A stretch of 64,000 nucleotides of DNA from Candidatus Eremiobacterota bacterium (GTDB taxonomy: Bacteria > Vulcanimicrobiota > Vulcanimicrobiia > Vulcanimicrobiales > Vulcanimicrobiaceae): assembly GCA_019235885.1 (NCBI GenBank), contig JAFAKB010000049.1:62001-126000 (forward strand), read 5' to 3'. Of the stretch, positions 29,164-37,547 are shown one piece after another. How positions within the stretch are numbered: position 1 is the stretch's first letter; each line of letters begins with the position of its first letter. A program made the position numbers and the translations under genes. The notes beneath the pieces are model-generated. The model was not told the DNA's origin and ran no database searches. It saw nothing but the letters and a program-made list of their open reading frames with translations.

Positions 29164-30028
29164 CGCTCGACAGGCGACCGCGCGCCTGCTGCAGCAATCG
29201 CTCCGCTTCGGCGCGGTCGACGCCGCGCCGCGCCATGACGATCGCGGTCTTCACCGAGCCGCCTGCCGCTTCGAGCAGAGCGCGCGCGTCCGCCTCGCCG
29301 GCCAGGTCGCGCACCAGCCGCTCGCTGCGCGCGCGCAGCTTGGCGTTCGTCGCGACGACGTCCACCATGCGGTTGCCGTAGGTCTTTCCTAGCCGGATCA
29401 TCGCGCCGGTCGAGATCGTGTTCAGCACGATCTTCTGCGCCGTCCCGGCCCGCATCCGCGTCGAGCCTTGAATCGGTTCGGCGCCCGTCGCCGCAACGAT
29501 TCCGACGTCGGCCTCGCGCGCCAGCGCGCCGTTCGGCGCGTTGACGATCCCCACCGTTCGCGCCCCGCGCGCCCGCGCGGCCACCACGGCGGCCCGCACG
29601 AACGGCGCGCCGCCGCTCGCCGAGACGCCGATCACCAGATCGTCCGCGCCGACGTCCTCGACGCTGCGCGCGCCCGCGTCCGCGTCGTCTTCCGCGCCTT
29701 CGACCGCGCGCCGCAGCGCGCCGTCGCCGCCGGCGATGCGCGCCTGCACGAAGGCGGGGTCGACGCCGAACGTCGGCGGCAGTTCCGCCGCGTCGAGCAC
29801 GGCTAGGCGCCCGCTCGTTCCTGCGCCGATCAGCACGACGCGGCCGCCGCGCTCGAGCGTCTCGGCGAAATACGTCGTCGCCAGCGCGATCTGGTTGACG
29901 GCGGCGAGCGCGGCGTCGACCGCACCGCGATGGCTCTCGACCAGCACGCGCGCGAGCGCGACGTCGTCGAGGCGGTCGATCATGGCGGTCGCCGGATCGA
30001 GCGTTTCGGTGGCGGGAAGGTCGCTCAC
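29150..30028 (-). CDS. murQ: N-acetylmuramic acid 6-phosphate etherase MurQ
   Basis: 292 residues, SIS-domain lyase that splits the lactyl ether of MurNAc-6P to give GlcNAc-6P and lactate. Motifs: VVLIGAGTSGRLAVLDAAELPPTFG, VIGVSASGGAPFVRAA, and TRMRAGTAQKIVLNTIST. It is the last gene of the recycling cluster and starts inside the kinase stop (ATGA). Cytoplasmic. Confidence 0.95.
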   Translation of the reverse strand: MSDLPATETLDPATAMIDRLDDVALARVLVESHRGAVDAALAAVNQIALATTYFAETLERGGRVVLIGAGTSGRLAVLDAAELPPTFGVDPAFVQARIAGGDGALRRAVEGAEDDADAGARSVEDVGADDLVIGVSASGGAPFVRAAVVAARARGARTVGIVNAPNGALAREADVGIVAATGAEPIQGSTRMRAGTAQKIVLNTISTGAMIRLGKTYGNRMVDVVATNAKLRARSERLVRDLAGEADARALLEAAGGSVKTAIVMARRGVDRAEAERLLQQARGRLSSVIGA

Positions 30029-30924
30029 GCGGAGGCGAGCCGTTCGGCGAGCCGCAGCGCGCCGCGGACCGGCTCGTCGCCGCCTTTGACGATCGCGGCG
30101 CCCGGAACGTCGCCGATCAGCCGCGTCTCGAGCAGAAACGAGAGCAAGCTGTTCTCGCGAAACAAGCCGCCCGCGAACGCGATCGCGGGCGATTTGTCGA
30201 GCAGTTCGACCGCGCGCAGCGCCGACTTCACGAGATCGCCGAGGTCCTGCGCGGCTTGCTGCACGATCTTCGTCGCGGCACGGTTTCCCTTGTCGGCGAA
30301 CGCGATGATGCTAGGCGCCATCGCCGCGATCTTCGACGGCTGCACAGGCGCGTCGTACAGCGCTGCGACGAGGCGCTCCCGATCGGGCGCCTCCAGGACT
30401 CGCGCGACGAGGTCGGCCGTCTCGTCGCGCGTCGCGCGCCCGTCCAGTACTCGGCCGTACAGCTTCACCGCCTGCATTCCGATCCAGAACGCCGAGCCTT
30501 CGTCGCCGGCGAGATATCCGAGGCCGCCGACCCGCTGCGCGCGATCACCGTGTTCCGCGTACGCCGTCGAACCCGTGCCGGCGATCAGTACCGCGCCGTC
30601 ACCGTCGGGAACGGCCGCGCGCAACGCGATCGCGGCGTCGTCGCCGACGACGACGCGCGCACCATGAAACGCCGCTTCAATGAGCTCGCGCAAGCCGTTC
30701 GCCACGCGCGCACGTCCGGCGCCGGCTGCGCCGGCGTAGATTGCATTCGGAGTCTCACCGTGCAGCACGTCGCGAATCACCTTGACGATCACGTCGGCGG
30801 CGTCGTCGATGCCGATCGTCGTCGCGTTCGCAGCGGCACCGCGCGACTCGCGAACGAATGCGCCGTCTTTCGAGAGAGCGGCTACGGTCGAGGTTCCTCC
30901 GGCGTCTACGCCTACACAGATCAC
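30025..30924 (-). CDS. N-acetylglucosamine kinase (BadF/BadG family; NagK or MurK type)
   Basis: 299 residues of the BadF/BadG/BcrA ATPase superfamily: phosphate-1 motif GVDAGGTST at residues 4-12, VLIAGTGSTAYAE in the middle, and IAFAGGLFRE near the C-terminus. It would phosphorylate GlcNAc, and possibly MurNAc, released by NagZ. It is coupled to murQ by ATGA, and separated from anmK upstream by a 250-base palindromic region. Confidence 0.87.
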   Translation of the reverse strand: MICVGVDAGGTSTVAALSKDGAFVRESRGAAANATTIGIDDAADVIVKVIRDVLHGETPNAIYAGAAGAGRARVANGLRELIEAAFHGARVVVGDDAAIALRAAVPDGDGAVLIAGTGSTAYAEHGDRAQRVGGLGYLAGDEGSAFWIGMQAVKLYGRVLDGRATRDETADLVARVLEAPDRERLVAALYDAPVQPSKIAAMAPSIIAFADKGNRAATKIVQQAAQDLGDLVKSALRAVELLDKSPAIAFAGGLFRENSLLSFLLETRLIGDVPGAAIVKGGDEPVRGALRLAERLASA

Positions 30925-30977
30925 TTCGGCTCAGCTTCTCCGCTTGGCGGAACGCTCCGCCCAGGGGGATCGGGGTT

Positions 30978-31120
30978 GGGCGAGTGGGGGACATGCCGGC
31001 GGCGGGCACGCTCCCTCCGCGCTTCCTGCGCTGCGGTCGCTACCGCTCCGTTCGCTCCCGCCATCCTGGCTCCGCGAACTCCGCGAGTACCCGCCACCGG
31101 CATATCCCCCACCCGCCCCG
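30978..31120. repeat. large imperfect inverted repeat between nagK-like and anmK genes
   Basis: Two 32-base arms (about 30978-31009 and 31089-31120) pair at about 28 positions, both built around GTGGGGGA-x-ATGCCGG-x-GGCGGG. The loop of about 80 bases contains a further hairpin (GCGGT-CGCT-ACCGC near 31034). It fills the only sizeable gap (250 bases) in the recycling cluster and has no coding potential I trust. It could be a mobile palindromic element or an mRNA processing or attenuation site. Confidence 0.65.
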
Positions 31121-31176
31121 GCACGATCGGGCTTCGCTTCCTCGGCACGATTCCTGCTCGCGTGTTCGCGTTGCGA

Positions 31177-32295
31177 TCATTCTTCTTGAAACGTCTCGAG
31201 TAGCGCGTCGAGGTGGTGTGGCGCAATTGCGCCGAGAACGCGCGCTCCTCGCGCGCCCGTGACGTGCGGCAAGCCGGCTGCACGACCGCGCAACGTCGTG
31301 TAGCCGAGGACCGCGAAGGCCAACGCTTCTTTCGCGTCCGCGTCGATTCCGAATTCGTCGGAGATCGATACTTGCAGGCCTGGTAATTGCGTTCGCAAGC
31401 CTTCGACGAGAGCGTTATTGCGCGCGCCGCCGCCGCTGACGATCAGCAGGTTTGCATGCGGTGCCATCGCGCGGAATGCGTCCACGACGCTGCGGACGGT
31501 TAATGCGGTCAGCGTCGCGACGGCGTCGGCGAACGGCAGCGCGTCGAGCTCGGGGCGCCAGCGCGCGACGTACGGCGCGCCGAATTCTTCCCTCCCGGCC
31601 GTTTTCGGCAGAGCGCGGCGGAAGTACGGGTCGTCGAGCATGCGGGCGAGTATGGCTTCGTTCACGGCTCCGCTGCGAGCGAGCTTGCCGTCCTCGTCGT
31701 AGCGCTGCGCACCTTCCGTTCTCAGCGCTACGTAGGTGTCGATCGGGAGATTCGCGGGGCCGGAGTCGAACGCGATGCCCTCGGGGAGGACGGTCATGTT
31801 GGCGATGCCGCCGAGGTTCAAGGCGACGCACGGCGCGTGCTCGGCGAACAGGATCGCGTCGACGAAGGGGACCAGCGGCGCGCCGGTGCCGCCCGCCGCC
31901 GTGTCCGCGCTGCGAAAATCATAGATCACCGTCGCGTTCGTGCGCTCGCGAATGCGAAACGCGTCACCGAGCTGCAGCGTGTGGTGCGCCGCGCCGTCGT
32001 GCGCCAGCGTGACGCCGTGCGAGGCGACCGCGTCGAGGTGCGTGCCGGCGGCAACGCTGCGCACCGCGTCGCCGAACGCTTCGCCGATCGCGGCGTGCAG
32101 CGCGGAAAGCTCGAGCGCGCCGACCGGGGCCGGCGGATACGCCGCGATGATCCGCGCGCGCAGTGCTTCGTCGAACGGCACGGTGGCGAAGCGTTCGCTC
32201 TGCACGCGGACGCTCTCGCCGGCGGTGGTCACCTCGCAGACGGCGACGTCGATCCCGTCGAGCGACGTGCCGGAGAGAACGCCGGCGATCTTCAC
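31177..32295 (-). CDS. anmK: anhydro-N-acetylmuramic acid kinase AnmK
   Basis: 372 residues from GTG 32295, which overlaps the serine hydrolase stop (GTGA). Hexokinase-like fold: AGVLSGTSLDGIDVAVCE at the N-terminus, ASHGVTLAHDG, LNLGGIANMTVLP, FDSGPAN and IVSGGGARNNAL. It opens the 1,6-anhydro ring of anhMurNAc and phosphorylates it, making the MurQ substrate MurNAc-6P. The frame is open far upstream, but that is shadow of the preceding gene. Confidence 0.94.
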   Translation of the reverse strand: MKIAGVLSGTSLDGIDVAVCEVTTAGESVRVQSERFATVPFDEALRARIIAAYPPAPVGALELSALHAAIGEAFGDAVRSVAAGTHLDAVASHGVTLAHDGAAHHTLQLGDAFRIRERTNATVIYDFRSADTAAGGTGAPLVPFVDAILFAEHAPCVALNLGGIANMTVLPEGIAFDSGPANLPIDTYVALRTEGAQRYDEDGKLARSGAVNEAILARMLDDPYFRRALPKTAGREEFGAPYVARWRPELDALPFADAVATLTALTVRSVVDAFRAMAPHANLLIVSGGGARNNALVEGLRTQLPGLQVSISDEFGIDADAKEALAFAVLGYTTLRGRAAGLPHVTGARGARVLGAIAPHHLDALLETFQEE

Positions 32296-33359
32296 GACGC
32301 CGCGGCGCCCGCTTCGCGCAGCCCTGTTGCAGCATCGACGGCAGCGACCGCTGCGTCGGCGACGGCGGCGCGAATCGGGCGGAGGTCCGTGCGGCCGAAA
32401 TGCACGGCGTTCGTGAGCAAGACGACGTTCAGGTCGCGCTCGGGATCGATCCACATCGACGTGCCGGTGAAGCCAGTGTGGCCGAACGTGTTCGGCGACA
32501 TCAGCGGGCCGCACGAGTTGTCGTCGTTCGTCTTCAGCGCCCAGCCGAGGCCGCGCCGCAGCACCGGATCCCAGGCTTGCTCGCGCACCGCTTCGCGCGC
32601 CAAGCCGACGTCGAGCGGGGTCGGGCGGTTGCGAAGCGCGGCGAGATACCACTCGCCGAGCAGCGCGACGTCGTGCGCGGTTCCGAACAGGCCGGCGTGG
32701 CCGGCGACGCCGCCCATCAGGTGCGCTTTCTCGTCGTGAACGTCGGCTTGGACCCTGCCGCGCCAGGCGTCCGTCTCGGTGGCCGGGATCGTCGTGCGCT
32801 CGCGGCCGCGCGGCCGATAGGCGATCGACGTCGCGCCCCACGCGTGCAGCGTTTGCTCGACGGTGCGCGCGAGCGTGCGGCGCGCGGCGCGGGCGAGGAT
32901 CGCGCCGAGCGCGATGAAGCCGAGGTCGCTGTAGATCACCTTCTCGCCGGGCAGCGCGGCGAGCGGTTCGGTCAAGGCGAACCGTTCGACGTCTTTGTCG
33001 AGCAGCGTGCGGTAGTCGGCGCCGCTCTTGAAGCCGGCGTCGTGCGCGAGGATGCGGCGCAGCATGATCGCGGCGTGCGGCGTGCCGCGCCATTCCGGAA
33101 CGAGCGTTTCGAGCGATCCGTCGAGCGAGAGCTCGCCGCGCGCGACCAGGTTCAGCGCGATCGTCGACACGAAGACTTTGGTGATCGAGGCGAGGTCGAA
33201 GCGCGTGTCGTTGTAGACCGGAACGGCGGGCTCGTCCGCCCGCGTCCGGCCGAAGGCGCGTTCGTAGCGCAGGCGCCCGCCTTGCTCGATCCGGACGACC
33301 GCGGCGCTGAAGCGCGTGCCGAGCGCGGCGCGAACCGCCGCGCCGGCTTCAGCGAACAG
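32292..33359 (-). CDS. beta-lactamase/PBP-like serine hydrolase, probable CTG start
   Basis: 355 residues if started at CTG 33359. All three motifs of the class C/AmpH-like family are then present: S58-I-T-K61, YSD (about 123) and HTG (FGHTGFTG). The first canonical start, GTG 33170, lies after the SxxK motif and would remove the nucleophile. Upstream of CTG the frame hits TGA with no ATG, GTG or TTG between, while GAGGA sits five bases before CTG. It overlaps the nagZ end by 11 bases. Probably acts on muropeptides or D-amino-acid esters; location unclear, as no signal peptide is seen. Confidence 0.82.
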   Translation of the reverse strand: MFAEAGAAVRAALGTRFSAAVVRIEQGGRLRYERAFGRTRADEPAVPVYNDTRFDLASITKVFVSTIALNLVARGELSLDGSLETLVPEWRGTPHAAIMLRRILAHDAGFKSGADYRTLLDKDVERFALTEPLAALPGEKVIYSDLGFIALGAILARAARRTLARTVEQTLHAWGATSIAYRPRGRERTTIPATETDAWRGRVQADVHDEKAHLMGGVAGHAGLFGTAHDVALLGEWYLAALRNRPTPLDVGLAREAVREQAWDPVLRRGLGWALKTNDDNSCGPLMSPNTFGHTGFTGTSMWIDPERDLNVVLLTNAVHFGRTDLRPIRAAVADAAVAAVDAATGLREAGAAAS

Positions 33360-34917
33360 CGGCGTCCTCGGCGATGCGGACCGGCAGCTCGCCGCGCGGC
33401 TCCGCGCGGCCGGTCAGCACGTCGGCGCAGCCCTCGAGCGAGATGGCCTGCGTGCCGTAGATACACATGATCCGGCGTGCTTGCGGCCACAGCGCCGCGT
33501 CGTACGGTGAGCGCGCGGAGACGATCAGCGCGTCGGGTGCGAGCTCCAGAATGCGCGCGACCGCCGCGCTCTGCGCGGCGTGCAGGTGCGCGTCGCGAGT
33601 GACGATCGCGAACTCGCGGTCGCCGAGCGCCGGAACGTGTTCCAGGAGCAGGTCGACGTCGTCGCTTTCGGGCTCGAGCGGGACGCGCATCACCTCGCTT
33701 TTCACGCCGCGGCGCCGCAGCGCGGCGCTGAGCGAGGGTGTTTCTTCCACGCGCTTTCGGGCGCCGGAGAGCGCCGCGTTGTCGGTGGCGGTTCCTTCGA
33801 ACGAGATGACGGTGACCGCTTTGTGCGGGCGCAGTCGCGGCTCACCGCGCAGCACGGTGACGGCGCGGCGCGCGGCTTCGAGCGGCGCGTCCTCGTCGAC
33901 GGGGCCCTCGTATGCGGCGCGGTTTGCGAGGTGCTCGCGCAAGCGACGGATGCGCGCGTGCGCTTCCTGCAAGCGCGCCAGCGGAATCTCGCCGTCGTCG
34001 ACCGCCGTGGCGATCGCGGCGGCGGCTTGGTGCGCGAGCTCGAGCCGGTGGCTGATCCACAAGAGATCCGCGCCGGCGGCCAGCGCGAGGACGGCGCCGC
34101 GCACGGTGCCGACGCCGTGTGCGATCGCGTCCATCTCGAGGCAATCGGTCGCAATGACGCCATCGTACGCGAGCTCGCCGCGCAGCAAATTTGTCAGCAC
34201 GGCGGGCGAGAGCGTCGCGGGGCGTTCGGGGTCGAACGCTTCGACGACGACGTGTGCGGTGAGCACGAGGGATACCGCGCCGGCCGCGAGCACGCGCCGG
34301 AACGGAATCAGATCGCGCGCGCGCAGCGTCGCCGCGTGGGCGTCGATACGCGGCAGCGCGACGTGCGAGTCCTCGGCGGTCGAGCCGTGGCCGGGGAAAT
34401 GCTTCACGGCCGCGGCGACGCCGCCGCGTTCGAGACCGCGCGCGAACGCGCCGGCCAACGCGGCGACGCGCTCGGGATCGTCGCCGTACGCGCGCGTCGC
34501 GATGACCGTGCTGCGCGGCTGCAGCGCGAGATCCGCGACCGGCGCGAGGTCGGCGCTGATCCCGAGGCGCGCGAGATCGCGCCCGAGCAGCGTGCCGAGC
34601 CGTTCCGCCAGCGCGGCGTCGCCGGCCGCGCCGACCGCCATCGCGGACGGAAGCTGCGCGACGCCGTGCTGCAGCCGCTCGACGCGGCCGCCTTCTTGAT
34701 CGACCGCGATCAGCGGGGGCGGCGCACCGCTCGCGCGCAGCGCGGCGACGAGCGCGCGCAGCTCGTCCGTCGTGCCGACGTTGCGCGCGAACAGGATGAA
34801 CGCGCCCGGTGCGAAGTCGCGCAGCGCGCCGAGCGGGACGTCGGCCAGCGTGCTGCCGGGAAAACCGACTCCGATCACGCCGCGTGCGAGCGCCAGCGGA
34901 TCAGCGGGGAGCGTCAT
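33349..34917 (-). CDS. nagZ: beta-N-acetylhexosaminidase NagZ (glycoside hydrolase family 3)
   Basis: 522 residues. GH3 N-terminal barrel with FILFARNVGTTDELRALVA, LIAVDQEGGRVERL, the KHFPGHG catalytic loop (His general acid/base) with GSTAEDSHVALP, and the nucleophile in ATDCLEMDAI. A roughly 170-residue C-terminal GH3 domain follows, as in the longer NagZ forms. It removes GlcNAc from GlcNAc-anhMurNAc muropeptides and heads the recycling operon. No signal peptide, so cytoplasmic. Confidence 0.94.
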   Translation of the reverse strand: MTLPADPLALARGVIGVGFPGSTLADVPLGALRDFAPGAFILFARNVGTTDELRALVAALRASGAPPPLIAVDQEGGRVERLQHGVAQLPSAMAVGAAGDAALAERLGTLLGRDLARLGISADLAPVADLALQPRSTVIATRAYGDDPERVAALAGAFARGLERGGVAAAVKHFPGHGSTAEDSHVALPRIDAHAATLRARDLIPFRRVLAAGAVSLVLTAHVVVEAFDPERPATLSPAVLTNLLRGELAYDGVIATDCLEMDAIAHGVGTVRGAVLALAAGADLLWISHRLELAHQAAAAIATAVDDGEIPLARLQEAHARIRRLREHLANRAAYEGPVDEDAPLEAARRAVTVLRGEPRLRPHKAVTVISFEGTATDNAALSGARKRVEETPSLSAALRRRGVKSEVMRVPLEPESDDVDLLLEHVPALGDREFAIVTRDAHLHAAQSAAVARILELAPDALIVSARSPYDAALWPQARRIMCIYGTQAISLEGCADVLTGRAEPRGELPVRIAEDAAVR

Positions 34918-34956
34918 GCGTCGCGCTTCGACGCCTTCCGCGCGCGAACCCGGCGC

Positions 34957-35322
34957 TCAGTGCTTGATCAGGCGGATGATCTGCGCGACCAGCTTGCCGG
35001 CCGTTTTCGAGATGAAGATCTGCACCTTCGATCCCTTCGCGACGTCGGTGATCGAATGATAGCCGGGATCGTCGGACTGCACGCTCGTCGTCGGCATCGT
35101 GGAGACGTCGACGCGGCCCTGTCTCGTCGATTCGACCGTCACCACGCCGCGCGAATAGTCGACGTTCGTCACCTTGCCTTCGATCACGCCGCCGTCGCGC
35201 GCCGCAGCAGTCGCCGCCGCGGTAGGCGCCGGCGAAGGCGCCGCCTGCGCCGCGGCAGGGACGAGAAACAGGCCCAAAACTAGAACCACGACGAGGCGGG
35301 GCATCACCCTGTGATAACGCAT
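34957..35322 (-). CDS. small exported OB-like protein (DUF5666-like)
   Basis: 121 residues from ATG 35322, which has TAAGG five bases upstream; ATG 35304 is a second choice. Signal peptide LVVVLVLGLFLVPAAAQAAP, an alanine/proline linker, then IEGKVTNVDYSRGVVTVES, a beta pattern like DUF5666/OB domains. It resembles the exported protein at 28331 in size and plan. Function unknown. Confidence 0.75.
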   Translation of the reverse strand: MRYHRVMPRLVVVLVLGLFLVPAAAQAAPSPAPTAAATAAARDGGVIEGKVTNVDYSRGVVTVESTRQGRVDVSTMPTTSVQSDDPGYHSITDVAKGSKVQIFISKTAGKLVAQIIRLIKH

Positions 35323-35329
35323 GGAAGCC

Positions 35330-35650
35330 TTAGGTTCGTTTCGGCGGCGCAGGCCCGATCGTCCCCACCGAGCGGAAATATGCTTCGCGTGCGCCGGGCT
35401 CGCCCGCTTTCGCGCGCGCCCGCGCCGTCCGCGCTTCGACGATCGTGTCGTCTTGCGCAACTTTACCGCCGAGCACCAGCCGCAAAGCGAGCAGCGCCTC
35501 GTCGGCGGCCCGGGCGCCGACCGTCTCGAGCGCGCGGTAGAACGGCTGTGCGCGCGGATCGGCCGAGCGCTCTTGCAGCGCGGCGGCGATCGCGTCGGCC
35601 TTGCCGGGCCGGCCGTCGAGGAGGTAGCCGTCGAGAGGGTGCAGTTCCAC
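35330..35650 (-). CDS. hypothetical 106-residue protein
   Basis: GTG 35650 opens a frame beginning ELHPLDGYLLDGRPGKADAI, mostly alpha-helical, with LALRLVLGGKVAQDD and a basic C-terminus. It has no known family. It lies head to head with the protease-like gene at 35655, only four bases between start codons, so its own ribosome-binding site must lie within that gene. Codon pattern and helical periodicity support coding, but less firmly than for neighbours. Confidence 0.5.
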   Translation of the reverse strand: MELHPLDGYLLDGRPGKADAIAAALQERSADPRAQPFYRALETVGARAADEALLALRLVLGGKVAQDDTIVEARTARARAKAGEPGAREAYFRSVGTIGPAPPKRT

Positions 35651-35654
35651 CGGG

Positions 35655-37058
35655 ATGCGATTCGCGGTGCGGGCTGGTGCGCTTGCCGCGGCGTTCGCGA
35701 CCCTCGCCGCCGCGCCGCCGTCCGATCCGCTCGCGGCGATCGCTGAAGCGAGCGGCCACCCTGCCGTGCTGCACTTCCGCGCCACCGGCACGCACGTCGA
35801 GGAAGGCCGCACCGTCGTCACGACGTTCGACCAGCTCGGGACGGCGGCGCTGATCCGGCGCTGCGTCGCGGGCGTCTGCGGCGGCACTTGGTTTGACGGC
35901 TCGCGGCGCTGGACGTTCGGGCTCAACGACGTCCCGCTTCCCGAGGAGGTCGGTGCGGCGACGCTCACCGAGCGCACGCTCGCGGCGGTCGCCTCGTATG
36001 CATTCGCCGAGCCGGCTTTCCGCGCCGGCGGCGGGACAGCCGTGCGGGCGGCCGACGGGCGCTGGCGAGTGCGGGCGCCCGACGGCGCCGAGCTGCTGGT
36101 GACGCTCGACCCGGCGAGCCGCACCGTCCGCCGCGTCGAGCTTCCCGACGGCAGCCCGGTCGCGGTCTATGTCCGCGACACGCGCGCCGGCGGCGGCGTC
36201 TTCCCGCTCGACCGGGCCGGGCCGTTCGAGGCCGGACGGCTGGATCAGGTCACCGTGGTCCGCGAGCCGCTCGCGCCGCCGGCCGGCGTTCCCGTGACGC
36301 TCACCGGCGCGGGCACGTTGGAGCTTGGCTCCGAGCCGATCCCCATCGTTCCGTGCACGGTGGGCGGCAAGCGCGCGCGCTGTCTGCTCGACAGCGGCGC
36401 GACGCCCAGCGCGGTGACGCTGAGCGTCGCCGAGGCGCTCAACTTGGAGCCGCACGGCGAGCTGGAGATCTCCGGGCTGGCGCGGTTCGCGACCGGCTTC
36501 GTCGAGGCCGGGCCGCTGGCGCTCGGCCCGGCCCGGTTCGAGCGCGCGAAGTTCGCCGTGATCCCGCCCTCGAGCGCGGCCAGCTTCGACGTCGTCGTCG
36601 GAAGCGATCTCATGGCTCGGCTGCGACTCGTGTTCGACCGCAGCCGGGGAACCGTGCGCGTTCTGGCCGCCGGCTCGTCGGCCGCCTCGGCGTCCGCGGC
36701 GAAGCTGACGTTCCGGTCCGGCTCGCCGGTGCTCCGGACGACGGTGGGATCACGCGAGATGCCGGCGCTTCTCGATACGGGGGACCAGGCGGTCCTCTCG
36801 TTCGGCTACGCCGCGTACCGTGAGGGAACGCAGTGGCCGGTCGTGTCGCGCGGCGAGGTGCTCGGGGTGGGCAGCGCCGGCGAAGACGCGTTCTTCGTCG
36901 AGGTCCCGGACGTTCAGGTCGGGTCGCTGGCGCTGGGGAAGACGCGGGCCCTCGTCCGGCGCACGCAGACCCTCGCGCACGTCGGGATCGGGAGCTGGGA
37001 CCGCTACCTGGTCGATCTGGACGAAGCGGCCGAGCGGGTGGTGTTCAGCCCTCGCTGA
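35655..37058 (+). CDS. exported aspartyl-protease-like protein with two D-[ST]-G motifs
   Basis: 467 residues with a signal peptide (VRAGALAAAFATLAAA). After about 215 residues of unassigned beta-rich sequence come two retropepsin-like units: CLLDSGATPSAVT (about residue 246) ending in VVGSDLMARL, and ALLDTGDQAVLS (about 374) ending in GIGSWDRYLVD. The pair resembles the two lobes of a pepsin-type enzyme or tandem clan AA units in bacterial gag-polyprotein-like proteases. Probably periplasmic; substrate unknown. Confidence 0.78.
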   Translation: MRFAVRAGALAAAFATLAAAPPSDPLAAIAEASGHPAVLHFRATGTHVEEGRTVVTTFDQLGTAALIRRCVAGVCGGTWFDGSRRWTFGLNDVPLPEEVGAATLTERTLAAVASYAFAEPAFRAGGGTAVRAADGRWRVRAPDGAELLVTLDPASRTVRRVELPDGSPVAVYVRDTRAGGGVFPLDRAGPFEAGRLDQVTVVREPLAPPAGVPVTLTGAGTLELGSEPIPIVPCTVGGKRARCLLDSGATPSAVTLSVAEALNLEPHGELEISGLARFATGFVEAGPLALGPARFERAKFAVIPPSSAASFDVVVGSDLMARLRLVFDRSRGTVRVLAAGSSAASASAAKLTFRSGSPVLRTTVGSREMPALLDTGDQAVLSFGYAAYREGTQWPVVSRGEVLGVGSAGEDAFFVEVPDVQVGSLALGKTRALVRRTQTLAHVGIGSWDRYLVDLDEAAERVVFSPR

Positions 37059-37096
37059 TCGACGGGTACGCGGCGTCCGCAGGGTGTCGGTGGGCG

Positions 37097-37363
37097 CTAG
37101 TCCAGGTCGGCTTCGAGCGCTTCGGCAGTCCGCTGCATCACCTTCGCCAGCAGCGCGATCGCGCCGGCGCGGTTCGTGTTGAGCAGCATGTACTGCATGC
37201 GGTCGTTGGGGTGCAGCACGACGAAAACGCCCTTGCTGCCCTGCGTGATCGAGTGGAGGATGCGGTCGATGAACGCCTTGTCCTCGTCGTCGAGCTGGAC
37301 CGCACCGCCCTCTTCCTTGAGGAGGTCGCGGAGGAAAATATCGAGATTCTCTGGGCAATCCAT
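37097..37363 (-). CDS. hypothetical 88-residue protein
   Basis: Acidic small protein: MDCPENLDIFLRDLLKEEG, then a central FIDRILHSITQGSKGVFVVLHPNDRMQYMLL and a helical tail. No signal peptide or membrane segment. I do not recognise the family; it converges with the protease-like gene and lies apart from mscL. Confidence 0.65.
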   Translation of the reverse strand: MDCPENLDIFLRDLLKEEGGAVQLDDEDKAFIDRILHSITQGSKGVFVVLHPNDRMQYMLLNTNRAGAIALLAKVMQRTAEALEADLD

Positions 37364-37547
37364 AGCGCGAAAAACACCCTCGTTCGGTACGAGCGTTGTC
37401 TTGTTGTGGTATCGGCCGAACGGCGGGAAAGTGAAGGCCCCACGTCAAGACTGAGTAAGGACCCCGAGGGTTCGACCCTGCCGTCGGTGCGGCTCGCTTA
37501 GGAAAGAACGATCCGCGTCTGCGCCGCGGTTCCCGAAGGAGGCTGCT

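Noticed and set aside
32296-33093. Upstream extension of the anmK frame
   Set aside because: Shadow of the serine hydrolase, low complexity; AnmK homology starts at GTG 32295.
37440-37500. GGGTTCGACCC hairpin resembling a tRNA T-arm
   Set aside because: No acceptor stem, D-arm or anticodon arm can be paired around it.
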